DNA from: an uncultured Lachnospiraceae bacterium | GTDB taxonomy: Bacteria; Bacillota; Clostridia; Lachnospirales; Lachnospiraceae | Assembly: GCA_947631505.1 (NCBI GenBank) | Contig: CANRLR010000010.1 | Location: 1 to 64,000, forward strand | Reading direction: 5' to 3' | DNA: 64,000 nucleotides | In this document: in pieces, positions 51,482 to 60,049 of the stretch | Position numbering within the stretch: position 1 is the first letter of the stretch | How the letters are laid out: each line of letters opens with the position of its first letter | The notes under the pieces: model-generated | The model's database searches: none | Told to the model about the DNA's origin: nothing | What the model saw: the letters and a program-made list of their open reading frames with translations, nothing else | Program-made: the position numbers and the translations under genes

Positions 51482-53021
51482 CACGTTTTAACCTCCTCTC
51501 CAAACGGTTTACCAGTGCCGTCATAATCATTACAGTGATCAGATACATAAGAGCTACGGAGAACAACGGAACCATTGCTTCATATGTGTTTCCACGGATA
51601 ATATCTCCCGCCTTTGTTACATCAATCATACCAATATATCCCACAATGGAACTTTCTTTGAGCAGAGCAATAAATTCATTGCACATTGCCGGCAGAGAGT
51701 TCTTAATTGCCTGTGGGAAAATGATATACTGCATCGTCTGCCGGTATGTAAATCCAAGACTTCTTCCTGCCTCAAACTGTCCAATATCCAGTGCCATAAT
51801 TCCAGACCGGATTACCTCTGCTACATAGGCAGCGGAATTTAAACCAAAAGCGAGTATCGCTACAATAACCGGGTTCACGTTCACGCTGGCAAAAACAACA
51901 TAATACATAATCAACAGCTGCACTAATACCGGCGTTCCACGAAATAGGGTAAGATAGATTTTTACAACGGTATTGGCAGCACGAAGAATAACATGCTTCT
52001 TTCCGATCATATCATAAGCTGCACGAATCGCCGCCATGACAAATCCGAGCATAATTCCGATAATTCCGGCAAAAAGAGTAATCAGTACCGTATTTAGCAT
52101 TCCCTGTGGGAAATATTTCCAACGAGCCTTTTCCACGAAACACTGGTAGAATTTCTGTCCCAGACTGGCTTTTTCCCCGCTCTCTTTATCTTTTACAATA
52201 ATAACCTGCTTTGATGTGGTATAAGAATTGGTAAAATCGATGTTCTTCAACCGGTCCTCGGTCACCGTCATACCGGCAATTCCCATATCTGCTTTCCCGG
52301 ACTGGACTGCCACAATAATAGAATCAAATTCAATATCGGAAATCTTCAGCTTCATATCAAGCTTGTCCGCAATCGCCTGAGCGATATCCACATCGATTCC
52401 CACTGCCGTATTTCCCTCATAGTATTCATAAGGTGGAAATGCCACATTGGTCGCCATCGTCAATGTACCATTCGCTTCCGTAACGCCAGCCTTTTTCTTG
52501 TATGGTGTTTTCCCTTTTGTTTCATCCCCGATATAGTTATCAATAATATCCTGTAAGGTCCCTTCCTCTTTTAACTCACTGAGGGCCTTGTTAATTTTAT
52601 CCTTCAGCCCGGTATTTCCCTTGGCCACACAAATTGCATAATCCTCCAAGGCAAATTCCTGCTTCAGAATGGATAGATCCGTATTCTTTTCTACAAATGC
52701 CTTTGCCGGCTGTTCATCAATAATCACACAGTCGATCTTACCCTGACGAAGAGACTGTACCGCATCGGTTCCCTTATTAAAGCGGGTGACCTTTGTTCCG
52801 GCATCATCTCCCTCATAATCCGAGGCATAAATATCACCTATCGTACCAATCTGCACTCCGATATTCTTGCCGGCCAAATCATCTACCGACTGAATTTTAA
52901 CCGGTTGTGCTTCCTCTTTCTTACCGCAGGCACATGCCGTCACAGCAGCAGCAAATACTGCCATAAAAAGCAGTATCGTCCGCAGCCGGATTTTGTTCCC
53001 CTGCCAAAATTGTCTGTTCAT
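51471..53021 (-). CDS. Fused amino-acid ABC receptor and permease with permuted receptor
   Basis: The start is ATG 53021, giving 516 residues. A signal with lipobox-like VTAC-A leads into the receptor. The order is unusual: residues about 45-185 match the second lobe and C-terminal part of a family 3 solute receptor ([37 protein letters not shown]). Residues about 200-300 match the first lobe ([52 protein letters not shown]). The permease follows from about 310 ([50 protein letters not shown]). So the receptor seems circularly permuted. I recall similar proteins in other Lachnospiraceae, so it is a family trait. GGAGG lies 13 bases before the ATG. Confidence 0.88.
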   Translation of the reverse strand: MNRQFWQGNKIRLRTILLFMAVFAAAVTACACGKKEEAQPVKIQSVDDLAGKNIGVQIGTIGDIYASDYEGDDAGTKVTRFNKGTDAVQSLRQGKIDCVIIDEQPAKAFVEKNTDLSILKQEFALEDYAICVAKGNTGLKDKINKALSELKEEGTLQDIIDNYIGDETKGKTPYKKKAGVTEANGTLTMATNVAFPPYEYYEGNTAVGIDVDIAQAIADKLDMKLKISDIEFDSIIVAVQSGKADMGIAGMTVTEDRLKNIDFTNSYTTSKQVIIVKDKESGEKASLGQKFYQCFVEKARWKYFPQGMLNTVLITLFAGIIGIMLGFVMAAIRAAYDMIGKKHVILRAANTVVKIYLTLFRGTPVLVQLLIMYYVVFASVNVNPVIVAILAFGLNSAAYVAEVIRSGIMALDIGQFEAGRSLGFTYRQTMQYIIFPQAIKNSLPAMCNEFIALLKESSIVGYIGMIDVTKAGDIIRGNTYEAMVPLFSVALMYLITVMIMTALVNRLERRLKRDAR

Positions 53022-53137
53022 AACTTTTACTTTTCCTCCAATCCTGCTAACTTTTTGCTTTCTCTTATATAGATTAGCATACTTTTCCCTTTTTTCCAAT
53101 ATAACTTTTTAGGTGTTTGTGTCAAACATTCATTGGC

Positions 53138-53203
53138 TTTTTTTCAAGTTCCGTATTTCAATGAATAAGTTTTCATTGAAATACGGGAACGCTGAAAGAA
53201 TTG
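53138..53203. repeat. MITE-like palindrome, internally deleted copy (E2)
   Basis: TTCCGTATTTCAATGA pairs with TCATTGAAATACGGGAA around a six-base loop, followed by CGCTGAAAGAATTG. The ends match those of the 188-base element at 24893-25080, which has CACTCAAAGAATTG at the same place. Confidence 0.65.
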
Positions 53204-53225
53204 AAAATATGTTGCAGGAATTATA

Positions 53226-53749
53226 ATGAAATTTATGAAATATTCTGATATAATTGAGAGGGAGAAAAAAGTAACGGCATTCTCGTTTTAGGAAGTATAG
53301 AATTTTTCGGAGGTATCTGGCAATCAAAGTTACATTTATTGGACCAAAGTATTGACTTGACCTTGACAGATTTTTCGGAAAATATGGTCTCTATTGCCAA
53401 AAATGCTTTAGGAGAGCAAAATCATATTTCGTATGGTGTAGTAAATATTGAAAACATACCTTATACAGATAACTGTTTTGACAGGGTCATCGCAAATATG
53501 ATGTTATATCATGTTTCTAATCTGGATAAGGGATTATCGGAAGTAAAACGGATATTGACTCAGGATTACGAAGATTCGTTGGCAATTACAGATATTGACG
53601 ATGTGTTGAATTATATTTATTCTTTAACCAATATGTCATCCATTGCTGAACTGGAAAGACAGTCTTTAAAAGAAGTTTTAGAAAAAGAAATGGTAAATGG
53701 AGTTCTGAACATACCAAAAGAATATGGGATGTTTATTTGCACGAAATAA
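53226..53749 (+). pseudogene. Decayed class I SAM methyltransferase
   Basis: ATG 53226 opens MKFMKYSDIIEREKKVTAF but stops at 53287. Another frame continues as ILVLGSIEFFGGIW (eroded SAM motif I), SIDLTLTDFSENMV, VVNIENIPYTDNCFDRVIANMMLYHVSN and EVKRILT. It then jumps to QDYEDSLAITDIDDVLNYIYSL, skipping the about 35 residues that usually follow the Gly-rich turn. So the gene has a frameshift, a damaged SAM site and an in-frame deletion. The track's TTG start at 53339 is not a real start. Confidence 0.6.
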
Positions 53750-53769
53750 TGATTTGGAGGTATTAAACG

Positions 53770-54852
53770 ATGCAGGAAATATTGGATAAATATTGGGAAG
53801 CTGTTTCAAAAAACTATATGTTTTACAAAAAAGAAACCATAAAAAGTGCAGTAGATGATTTTGATAAAATAAAAAAAGAAAATCCTGATTTTGATCCGGA
53901 CAAGCTGGCAAGAGAGTATGCGAAAGAGCATATTTGCATAGATGGATCAGAAGAATATAAAATAGCATACAGATATGATTGCTTCAAAAATGAGATACAT
54001 TCTCTGGTAGTGGGTTCGCATAATATCATGGATGCTACTTTCCGTTGGAATCCAGACATAGATTGCTGTGCTGTGGTGCAGAGGCTCATTCAGAACAAAG
54101 ATTGGAACGGATTAAATAATCTTATCTATCAGCTACTCAGAATAAAACTGATTCCTAATAATCTCAGTAACGGTTATGATCATAGTTTTTACTTTCATGA
54201 AATTCTCTTAGCATATCTTTGTGGAGAAAGAACAGTATTTGAAAAAATAAATACAAAGAAGAACGGACTGGGGAATAATGGGTATCGCCCTTATGTGCTA
54301 TGTAATAACATATTAATTGCAAAGCATTATAAAGATGATAGTAAGCTGCTTACTTCACTAGAGAAGGCAGAAGCTTATGCAAAGACGAAAGCAGCAAAAT
54401 GGCACATTGCATTATGTAATTTTTTTGTCGGACTCGGTAAAAAGGATTTTGAACGGATAAATAAAAGTTTAGCTGATTTTTGTAAACTTTCAAAGCGGCT
54501 GCATCATGACTATCCACTGGAGAAGGAATTGGCGGTTATGGCTTTGGGTCTCTATATGATCGCTGTAGAGTGGCTTGGTGAAGAAGAAATAAAATTAATA
54601 AAAATGCCGGAAGAAAGGCGTTTTTGCAAAGAGTATGTATTGTGGCGCATGGAAAATAAAAATCCAGAACGGAAGCTGTTTTTTCGTTATCCAGAGGAAT
54701 ATGGCATTTTAAATGTTATGCTTGAAACCGATCTTCCAGATATGATTCTTTACGAGAAGACGGAGTATGGGCATACGAAGAGATATGAAGATCATAGGAC
54801 ACGTTTCCTTCTATTTGTTGAAGCGCTGGAAAAGAATTTGAGGAATATGTAA
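53770..54852 (+). CDS. Unknown helical protein, 360 residues
   Basis: ATG 53770 follows GGAGGTATTAAACG. The protein is mostly alpha-helical and rich in charged and aromatic residues, with no signal peptide or membrane helix. Notable stretches are DCCAVVQRLIQNKDWNGLNNLIYQLL, GYRPYVLCNNILIAKHYKDDSKLLTSLEKAEAYAKTKAAKWHIALCNFF (TPR-like helix pairs) and RYPEEYGILNVMLETDLPDMI. It could be an immunity-type helical repeat protein (Imm49-like in build), but I do not recognise a signature. It follows the dead methyltransferase by 20 bases. Confidence 0.65.
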   Translation: MQEILDKYWEAVSKNYMFYKKETIKSAVDDFDKIKKENPDFDPDKLAREYAKEHICIDGSEEYKIAYRYDCFKNEIHSLVVGSHNIMDATFRWNPDIDCCAVVQRLIQNKDWNGLNNLIYQLLRIKLIPNNLSNGYDHSFYFHEILLAYLCGERTVFEKINTKKNGLGNNGYRPYVLCNNILIAKHYKDDSKLLTSLEKAEAYAKTKAAKWHIALCNFFVGLGKKDFERINKSLADFCKLSKRLHHDYPLEKELAVMALGLYMIAVEWLGEEEIKLIKMPEERRFCKEYVLWRMENKNPERKLFFRYPEEYGILNVMLETDLPDMILYEKTEYGHTKRYEDHRTRFLLFVEALEKNLRNM

Positions 54853-54940
54853 GAAAGACAAATGACAGTGGACTTGTCGATACATTGTGCAGGATTATGG
54901 ATTAGTTTGTAATTATGAATAGTATAGAAGGAGAACGCTC

Positions 54941-55489
54941 ATGAAGAAGAACATACCAACAATCGAGGAAATTAAAGATCTAGTGGAAAAAAGGAGAACA
55001 TTATCAACGACCAAATGGAGCGAAGTTGCCGCCCGGTATTCAGGAAAAGAAGTTTGGATCAGAAGCGATTACATGACAGAGCATCTTCTGGAGAATGCTC
55101 CGGAACACAGGTATGAGGATGTGTGGAAATTTGCCCGAAAACTGAATTCCTATTGGCATTGTCCGGTCAAGCCGGCGGAGTACGCAAGAATGAGTGCATA
55201 TGCGGAGGATGAAGAACTTGTTGCTGTCACACTGAAAGCATTAAATGATGAAGAGTATCCATTTGAGGAAGAAAAACGGGAATTCATCACCTATTTTTAT
55301 GCGGTGGCATTAATATCACAGTCGAATCATCACCGGGAGGAATGTCTTGAAACATTGGAACGGCTGACCCGGTTCTTTATAAAAAATAAACCCTTTACTT
55401 ATGATGCTCTGCTGCGGAATATGGAGGTTTTATCAAAGAAGTTTCCGGACTTAAAACCATTTGCAGTGGAATTGGGAAAGAAGATATAA
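54941..55489 (+). CDS. Unknown helical protein, 182 residues
   Basis: ATG 54941 follows GAAGGAGAACGCTC. The protein is helical and soluble: IPTIEEIKDLVEKRRTLSTTKW, YEDVWKFARKLNSYWHCPVKPAEYARM and FITYFYAVALISQSNHHREECLETLERLTRFF. It lies between the 360-residue unknown and a GNAT gene, 6 bases before the latter. No family was recognised. Confidence 0.6.
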   Translation: MKKNIPTIEEIKDLVEKRRTLSTTKWSEVAARYSGKEVWIRSDYMTEHLLENAPEHRYEDVWKFARKLNSYWHCPVKPAEYARMSAYAEDEELVAVTLKALNDEEYPFEEEKREFITYFYAVALISQSNHHREECLETLERLTRFFIKNKPFTYDALLRNMEVLSKKFPDLKPFAVELGKKI

Positions 55490-55495
55490 GAATAT

Positions 55496-55960
55496 ATGGA
55501 AATAAGGGAAATTAAAAAAGACAAAAAACAATTTCTTTCGTTGCTATTATTGGCAGATGAACAAGAAAATATGATAGACCGATATATTGATAAGGGCACA
55601 ATGTATGTATTAGATGATGAAGAAATTGTGTGTGAATGTATTGTAACGGATGAAGGTAATGGTATTCTTGAAATCAAGAATATTGCCACAAGACCAGACT
55701 GTCAAGGCAAGGGGTACGGAAAAGCACTAATTGATTTTGTCGCTATGAAATATAAAGGCCAGTATTCCGTTTTACAAGTTGGAACAGGTGATAGTCCACT
55801 GACAATTCCTTTTTATGAAAAATGTGGATTTGCCCGTTCACATAGCATTAAAAATTTTTTTACAGATAACTATGACCACCCAATATATGAAGGTGGTGTC
55901 CAACTCGTGGATATGATCTATTTAAAGAGATTTCTTACGGAGGAGGAATCAAAGAGATGA
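55496..55960 (+). CDS. GNAT acetyltransferase
   Basis: This 154-residue protein has the acetyl-CoA motif IKNIATRPDCQGKGYGKALIDFV near residue 63 and the C-terminal PFYEKCGFARSHSIKNFFTDNYDHPIYEGGVQLVDMIYLK. This matches a common Firmicutes GNAT group of unknown substrate. It sits 6 bases after the helical gene, likely in one transcript ending at the terminator at 55979. Confidence 0.85.
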   Translation: MEIREIKKDKKQFLSLLLLADEQENMIDRYIDKGTMYVLDDEEIVCECIVTDEGNGILEIKNIATRPDCQGKGYGKALIDFVAMKYKGQYSVLQVGTGDSPLTIPFYEKCGFARSHSIKNFFTDNYDHPIYEGGVQLVDMIYLKRFLTEEESKR

Positions 55961-55978
55961 AGATACTCAAAAAAAACA

Positions 55979-56008
55979 GCACATCCGCATCTTTAGCAAC
56001 GGATGTGC
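55979..56008. terminator. Terminator shared by convergent GNAT and fabF genes
   Basis: GCACATCCG pairs with CGGATGTGC. On the minus strand it is followed by TGTTTTTTTT, so it mainly ends the fabF transcript. Confidence 0.8.
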
Positions 56009-56017
56009 CATACATTC

Positions 56018-57274
56018 TTAATCTTCATACCTCTTAAAAATCACACTGGAGTTCTGTCCTCCAAATCCAAAGGAATTACTCATTGCCACTTTGACCTCTT
56101 TCTTTTGTGCCTCACCCTGTACATAATTCAGCGGCACACATTTTTCATCAACATGATCAAGATTCAATGTCGGCGGCACAATGCCCTCGCGAATACACTG
56201 AATACAAGTAATTGCCTCCGTAATTCCTCCCGCTCCCATCATATGACCGGTAGCTCCCTTTGTAGAAGTAACTGCCATTTCCTTTGCATGGTCACCAAAC
56301 AATTCCGCAATCGCATTGGTCTCAATCGGATCTCCTATTGGCGTAGCGGTTCCGTGGGTATTGATGTAATCCACATCAGAAACAGAAAGACCGGCGTGCT
56401 CAATCGCCTTTTCCATACAGAATACAGCACCGATTCCCTCTGGATGCGGACTCGTTACATGATAACCGTCGGTACAGTTCGAGAATCCTGCCAGTTCACA
56501 AAGAATATCAGCACCACGTTCTTTGGCGTGTTCCTCTGTTTCAATCATTAAGGCCCCGCCGCCCTCACCGATGACAAAACCGTCACGGTCTTTATCAAAC
56601 GGCCGGCTGGCTCCCTGCGGGTTATCGTTATTGGTTGACAATGCATGGGCAGAGCTTAGTCCTAAGATAAACAACGGTGCTAAAGCGGATTCTGTTCCCA
56701 TGGCAAGAACGGCATCTGCCTGACCCGACATAAGAAGCATACAGGCTGTACTGATCGCATCTCCCCCGGAAGAACATGCGGTACTTACCGTAAGGCTAGG
56801 CCCCCGGTATCCCTTTTCAATGGCGACCTGTGCCGCTGCCTCATTGCCGATTATTTTTGGCACGAACCGCGGACTTACTTTTTTGTGCTCCCCCTTACTG
56901 ACACCATCTTGTGTTTCAGTAATCGGAGCAATACCTCCCAGAGCAGTCCCCACTACAATGCCCATCCGCTCCGGGTCAGCAATCCTATCATCCCCTGCCT
57001 GTGCAATTGCCTCCATTGCAGCAGCATAGCCATACTGCATAAACACATCCATTTCACGGGTAAGTTTCTTCGGCATATACTGTAAGGCATCAAAATTCTT
57101 TACTTCTGCTGCAATTTTCACCGGCAGCTCTGTTGTATCAAAACGGGTAATCTTACCTACTCCGCATTTTCCTGCCACTAGATTGTTCCAATACTCATTA
57201 ACGCCGATACCAATTGGTGTTACCGCCCCCATTCCAGTAATGACAAGGCGACTATTATTCGTCTTCATTTTCAT
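56018..57274 (-). CDS. fabF: Beta-ketoacyl-ACP synthase II-type enzyme
   Basis: The start is ATG 57274 (AAGGAGAACGACTGGA), giving 418 residues. KAS motifs: the Cys in TVSTACSSGGDAIS near residue 165, the His in INTHGTATPIGDP near 305, and the His in KGATGHMMGAGG near 340. It elongates acyl-ACP with malonyl-ACP. It is not among fab genes but overlaps the end of an acyl-CoA ligase gene by 20 bases. So it may serve a special acyl chain or a scavenged fatty acid rather than bulk synthesis. Confidence 0.92.
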   Translation of the reverse strand: MKMKTNNSRLVITGMGAVTPIGIGVNEYWNNLVAGKCGVGKITRFDTTELPVKIAAEVKNFDALQYMPKKLTREMDVFMQYGYAAAMEAIAQAGDDRIADPERMGIVVGTALGGIAPITETQDGVSKGEHKKVSPRFVPKIIGNEAAAQVAIEKGYRGPSLTVSTACSSGGDAISTACMLLMSGQADAVLAMGTESALAPLFILGLSSAHALSTNNDNPQGASRPFDKDRDGFVIGEGGGALMIETEEHAKERGADILCELAGFSNCTDGYHVTSPHPEGIGAVFCMEKAIEHAGLSVSDVDYINTHGTATPIGDPIETNAIAELFGDHAKEMAVTSTKGATGHMMGAGGITEAITCIQCIREGIVPPTLNLDHVDEKCVPLNYVQGEAQKKEVKVAMSNSFGFGGQNSSVIFKRYED

Positions 57275-58940
57275 TCCAGTCGTTCTCCTTAATTTCTTTT
57301 CTGCGGATCTTTCCACTGATGGTCTTTGGCAATTCCTTCGTAAAATCAAGAATTTTAGGCCATTTGTAAGATGCAATATTTTTCTTCAGCGATTTCATAA
57401 TCTCACTTTTTAACTTATCGGATGCTTCTGCCCCGTTCGTCAGCACGATACTGGCTTTAATTGCCTGCCCGCGGATCGGATCAGGCACAGAAGTGACGGC
57501 GCACTCCAATACATATGGAAGTTTCATAATTTCATTTTCAATTTCAAACGGTCCGATCCGGTATCCGCTGGATTTAATAACATCATCGGTGCGCCCGACA
57601 TACCATAAATAACCATCCTCATCATAGTAAGCCGTATCCCCGGTATGATAATATCCGTCATGCCATGCGGCAGCTGTCTTTTCCTCATCTCCGTAATATT
57701 CCATGAAAAGTCCGTTCGGCGTATTTTTCTCTGTACCAATTACAATTTCGCCTTCTTCTTCCGGCTCTGCAATTCTTCCATCCGGCATCATGACTTTTAC
57801 ATTATATTGCGGACTTGGCTTACCCATAGAACCCGGTTTTGGTGTATCTCCTTTCAGATTCCCGATCGTCAGTGTTGTCTCTGTCTGACCAAAGCCCTCC
57901 ATAATAACAAGTCCGGTCTTATTCTTGAATTTTTCAAAAATTTCAGGATTCAATGCTTCTCCTGCCGTTGTTACATTTTGCAGAGAGGACAGATCATACT
58001 GGTCCAGTTTCATATGAACCATAACACGATACACGGTAGGTGGTGCACAAAATGTTGTTATTTTATATTTCTCTATCATGCGGAGAATCTCTTTGGCATC
58101 AAAATCATCAAAATCGTAGGTAAAAATACAAGCTTCGCACAACCACTGTCCATAAATTTTACCCCACAATGCCTTTCCCCAGCCAGTATCGGAAATGGCA
58201 AAATGAATCCCGTCCGGGTCGACCTGATGCCAGTATTTTGCCGTAATGTAATGTCCCAAGGGATATTTGAAATTATGTGTTGTAATTTTCGGATAGGAAG
58301 TAGTTCCGGAAGTGAAAAACATAATCGACGGATCGTCTCCATGAACCGCAGCCTCACCTCTTGGCCGCTTAAAATGACTGGAAAAATATTTCACTTCTTT
58401 ATTAAAGCTGTGCCATCCTTTACGGCTGGCTCCTACCATAATTTTCACTTTCAGATCTTTATAACTTCTGGTCGCCTTATCTACTTCACGGGAGACCTGA
58501 CCGTCCGCCGTACATAAAATGGCATCCACATTTCCCGCCTTAAAGCGGTATTCAAAATCAGATTTTAATAGTAAATTTGTAGCCGGAATTGCCACAGCAC
58601 CGATTTTGTGCAGGGCCAGAAGAGCAAACCAGAACTGATAATGGCGTTTCAGCACGAGCATTACACGGTCGCCTTTTCGGATTCCTAAATATTGGAAATA
58701 ATTTGCTACTTTAGAAGAGTAACGAGACATATCATAAAAGGTAAAAGAGCGTTCCTTTCCTTCACGGGAAATATGAAGCATTGCTACTTTATCCGGACAC
58801 TTTTTTGCCATTTTGTCCACAACGTCATAGGCAAAATTGAAATTATCATCATTTACAAATTCGATGTTCTTTAATACTCCGTTGCTGTCTTCCTCCACCT
58901 TAATGAATGGAGCTGCAATCGCATCTTTGTTCATGCTCAT
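57255..58940 (-). CDS. AMP-forming acyl-CoA synthetase (medium-chain type)
   Basis: The start is ATG 58940 (AAAGGATGACAGT), giving 561 residues. Adenylation motifs: SIMFFTSGTTSYPKITTHN (P-loop), EGFGQTETTLTIGNLKG, YYHTGDTAYYDEDGYLWYVGRTDDVIKSSGYRIGPFEIEN and the catalytic Lys in ISGKIRRKEIKEND. The overall sequence is close to ACSM-type ligases, which join medium-chain or aromatic acids to CoA. It forms an operon with the ketoacyl synthase. A palindrome in its leader (58970-58986) suggests control by a dimeric repressor. Confidence 0.92.
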   Translation of the reverse strand: MSMNKDAIAAPFIKVEEDSNGVLKNIEFVNDDNFNFAYDVVDKMAKKCPDKVAMLHISREGKERSFTFYDMSRYSSKVANYFQYLGIRKGDRVMLVLKRHYQFWFALLALHKIGAVAIPATNLLLKSDFEYRFKAGNVDAILCTADGQVSREVDKATRSYKDLKVKIMVGASRKGWHSFNKEVKYFSSHFKRPRGEAAVHGDDPSIMFFTSGTTSYPKITTHNFKYPLGHYITAKYWHQVDPDGIHFAISDTGWGKALWGKIYGQWLCEACIFTYDFDDFDAKEILRMIEKYKITTFCAPPTVYRVMVHMKLDQYDLSSLQNVTTAGEALNPEIFEKFKNKTGLVIMEGFGQTETTLTIGNLKGDTPKPGSMGKPSPQYNVKVMMPDGRIAEPEEEGEIVIGTEKNTPNGLFMEYYGDEEKTAAAWHDGYYHTGDTAYYDEDGYLWYVGRTDDVIKSSGYRIGPFEIENEIMKLPYVLECAVTSVPDPIRGQAIKASIVLTNGAEASDKLKSEIMKSLKKNIASYKWPKILDFTKELPKTISGKIRRKEIKENDWNENEDE

Positions 58941-58969
58941 ACTGTCATCCTTTCTTAACAATTATGCTT

Positions 58970-59027
58970 GTGGTTTTCAAAACCACCTCTTAAAGTAAAG
59001 AGTACATCATCCATATAGCTTTGTCAA
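58970..59027 (-). promoter_or_regulatory. Promoter and palindromic operator of the ligase/KAS operon
   Basis: On the minus strand TTGACA (59022-59027), 17 bases and TACTCT (58999-59004). Downstream, at about +10 to +30, is the near-perfect palindrome GTGGTTTTCAAAACCAC (58970-58986). The regulator is not in the window. Confidence 0.65.
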
Positions 59028-59108
59028 TTAAAAATATGTAAAAAGACACATTTTCTTCTATTTTATTAATAAAGAAGTATTTTTTATGTAAAGAACAAAA
59101 TAAATAAT

Positions 59109-59137
59109 TTGAATTTACCTATCTTATGTGATAAAAT
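59109..59137 (+). promoter_or_regulatory. Promoter for nfnAB
   Basis: TTGAAT, 17 bases and TAAAAT, about 70 bases before nfnA. Confidence 0.6.
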
Positions 59138-59204
59138 GGAAGCGCTACGTGAAAACATATACATGTACACGGTTTTTGTGTGCAGAATGGAGGATAATGT
59201 TATA

Positions 59205-60047
59205 ATGTTCAAAATTGTAGAGAAAAAGTCCTTAAATCCAACAGTTGCAAAAATGACTGTGGAAGCTCCTCTCATTGCGAAAAAAGCAGAGCCCGGACAA
59301 TTTATCATTTTTCGTGCAAAGGAAGATAGTGAAAGAATTCCTTTGACCATTGCGGATTTTGACAGAAAAGCCGGAACGGTAACCATTATTTATCAGATTG
59401 TTGGTGCCGGTACAATGGAACTGGATTCTCTGAATGAAGGGGAATACATTCACGATTTTGTAGGTCCACTGGGTGTTCCAACCCGCACAGAAGGTTTAAA
59501 GAAGGTTGCCGTAGTAGGCGGTGGTGTAGGCTGTGCCATTGCATATCCTGTGACCAAAAAACTTCATGAGATGGGTGCTGAGGTTCACGCAATCGTTGGT
59601 TTCCGTAATCAGGATCTAGTAATTTTGGAGGATGAGTTCAAAGCAGCAAGCGATCGGCTTGTCATGATGACAGATGACGGAAGCTATGGAGAAAAAGGTC
59701 TTGTAACGGACGCTTTGGAGAAATTAATTAACGAGGGAAATGAGTATGACGAGGTAATTGCCATCGGACCATTGATTATGATGAAATTCGTATGTCTTAC
59801 GACAAAAAAATATGATATTAAAACCGTTGTCAGCATGAACCCGATTATGATTGACGGTACCGGTATGTGCGGTGGATGTCGTCTGACCGTTGGCGGTGAA
59901 ACGAAATTTGCCTGTGTGGACGGTCCTGACTTTGACGGCCATTTGGTAGATTTTGACGAGGCCATGCACCGCGGAACGATGTATAAAGAATTTGAAACTC
60001 ATGCCCGCGAGGAAGCTTGTAATTTGCTGAAGAAGGGGGACAAATAA
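59205..60047 (+). CDS. nfnA: NfnA / ferredoxin-NADP+ reductase-type FAD, [2Fe-2S] subunit
   Basis: The start is ATG 59205 with GGAGG upstream; 280 residues. It has an FAD domain (GQFIIFRAKEDSERIPLTIAD), an NAD(P) domain (KVAVVGGGVGCAIAYPVTKKL) and a C-terminal Cys set GTGMCGGCRLTVGGETKFACVDGPDFDG for [2Fe-2S]. With the next gene, 2 bases away, it forms the NADH-dependent ferredoxin:NADP+ oxidoreductase (Nfn), which bifurcates electrons from NADPH to ferredoxin and NAD+. Some homologues are named sulfide dehydrogenase or dihydroorotate dehydrogenase-B-like. Confidence 0.9.
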   Translation: MFKIVEKKSLNPTVAKMTVEAPLIAKKAEPGQFIIFRAKEDSERIPLTIADFDRKAGTVTIIYQIVGAGTMELDSLNEGEYIHDFVGPLGVPTRTEGLKKVAVVGGGVGCAIAYPVTKKLHEMGAEVHAIVGFRNQDLVILEDEFKAASDRLVMMTDDGSYGEKGLVTDALEKLINEGNEYDEVIAIGPLIMMKFVCLTTKKYDIKTVVSMNPIMIDGTGMCGGCRLTVGGETKFACVDGPDFDGHLVDFDEAMHRGTMYKEFETHAREEACNLLKKGDK

Positions 60048-60049
60048 TC

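Noticed and set aside
57645-58517. Plus-strand 290-codon frame
   Set aside because: Antisense shadow of the acyl-CoA ligase, without a start signal or family features.
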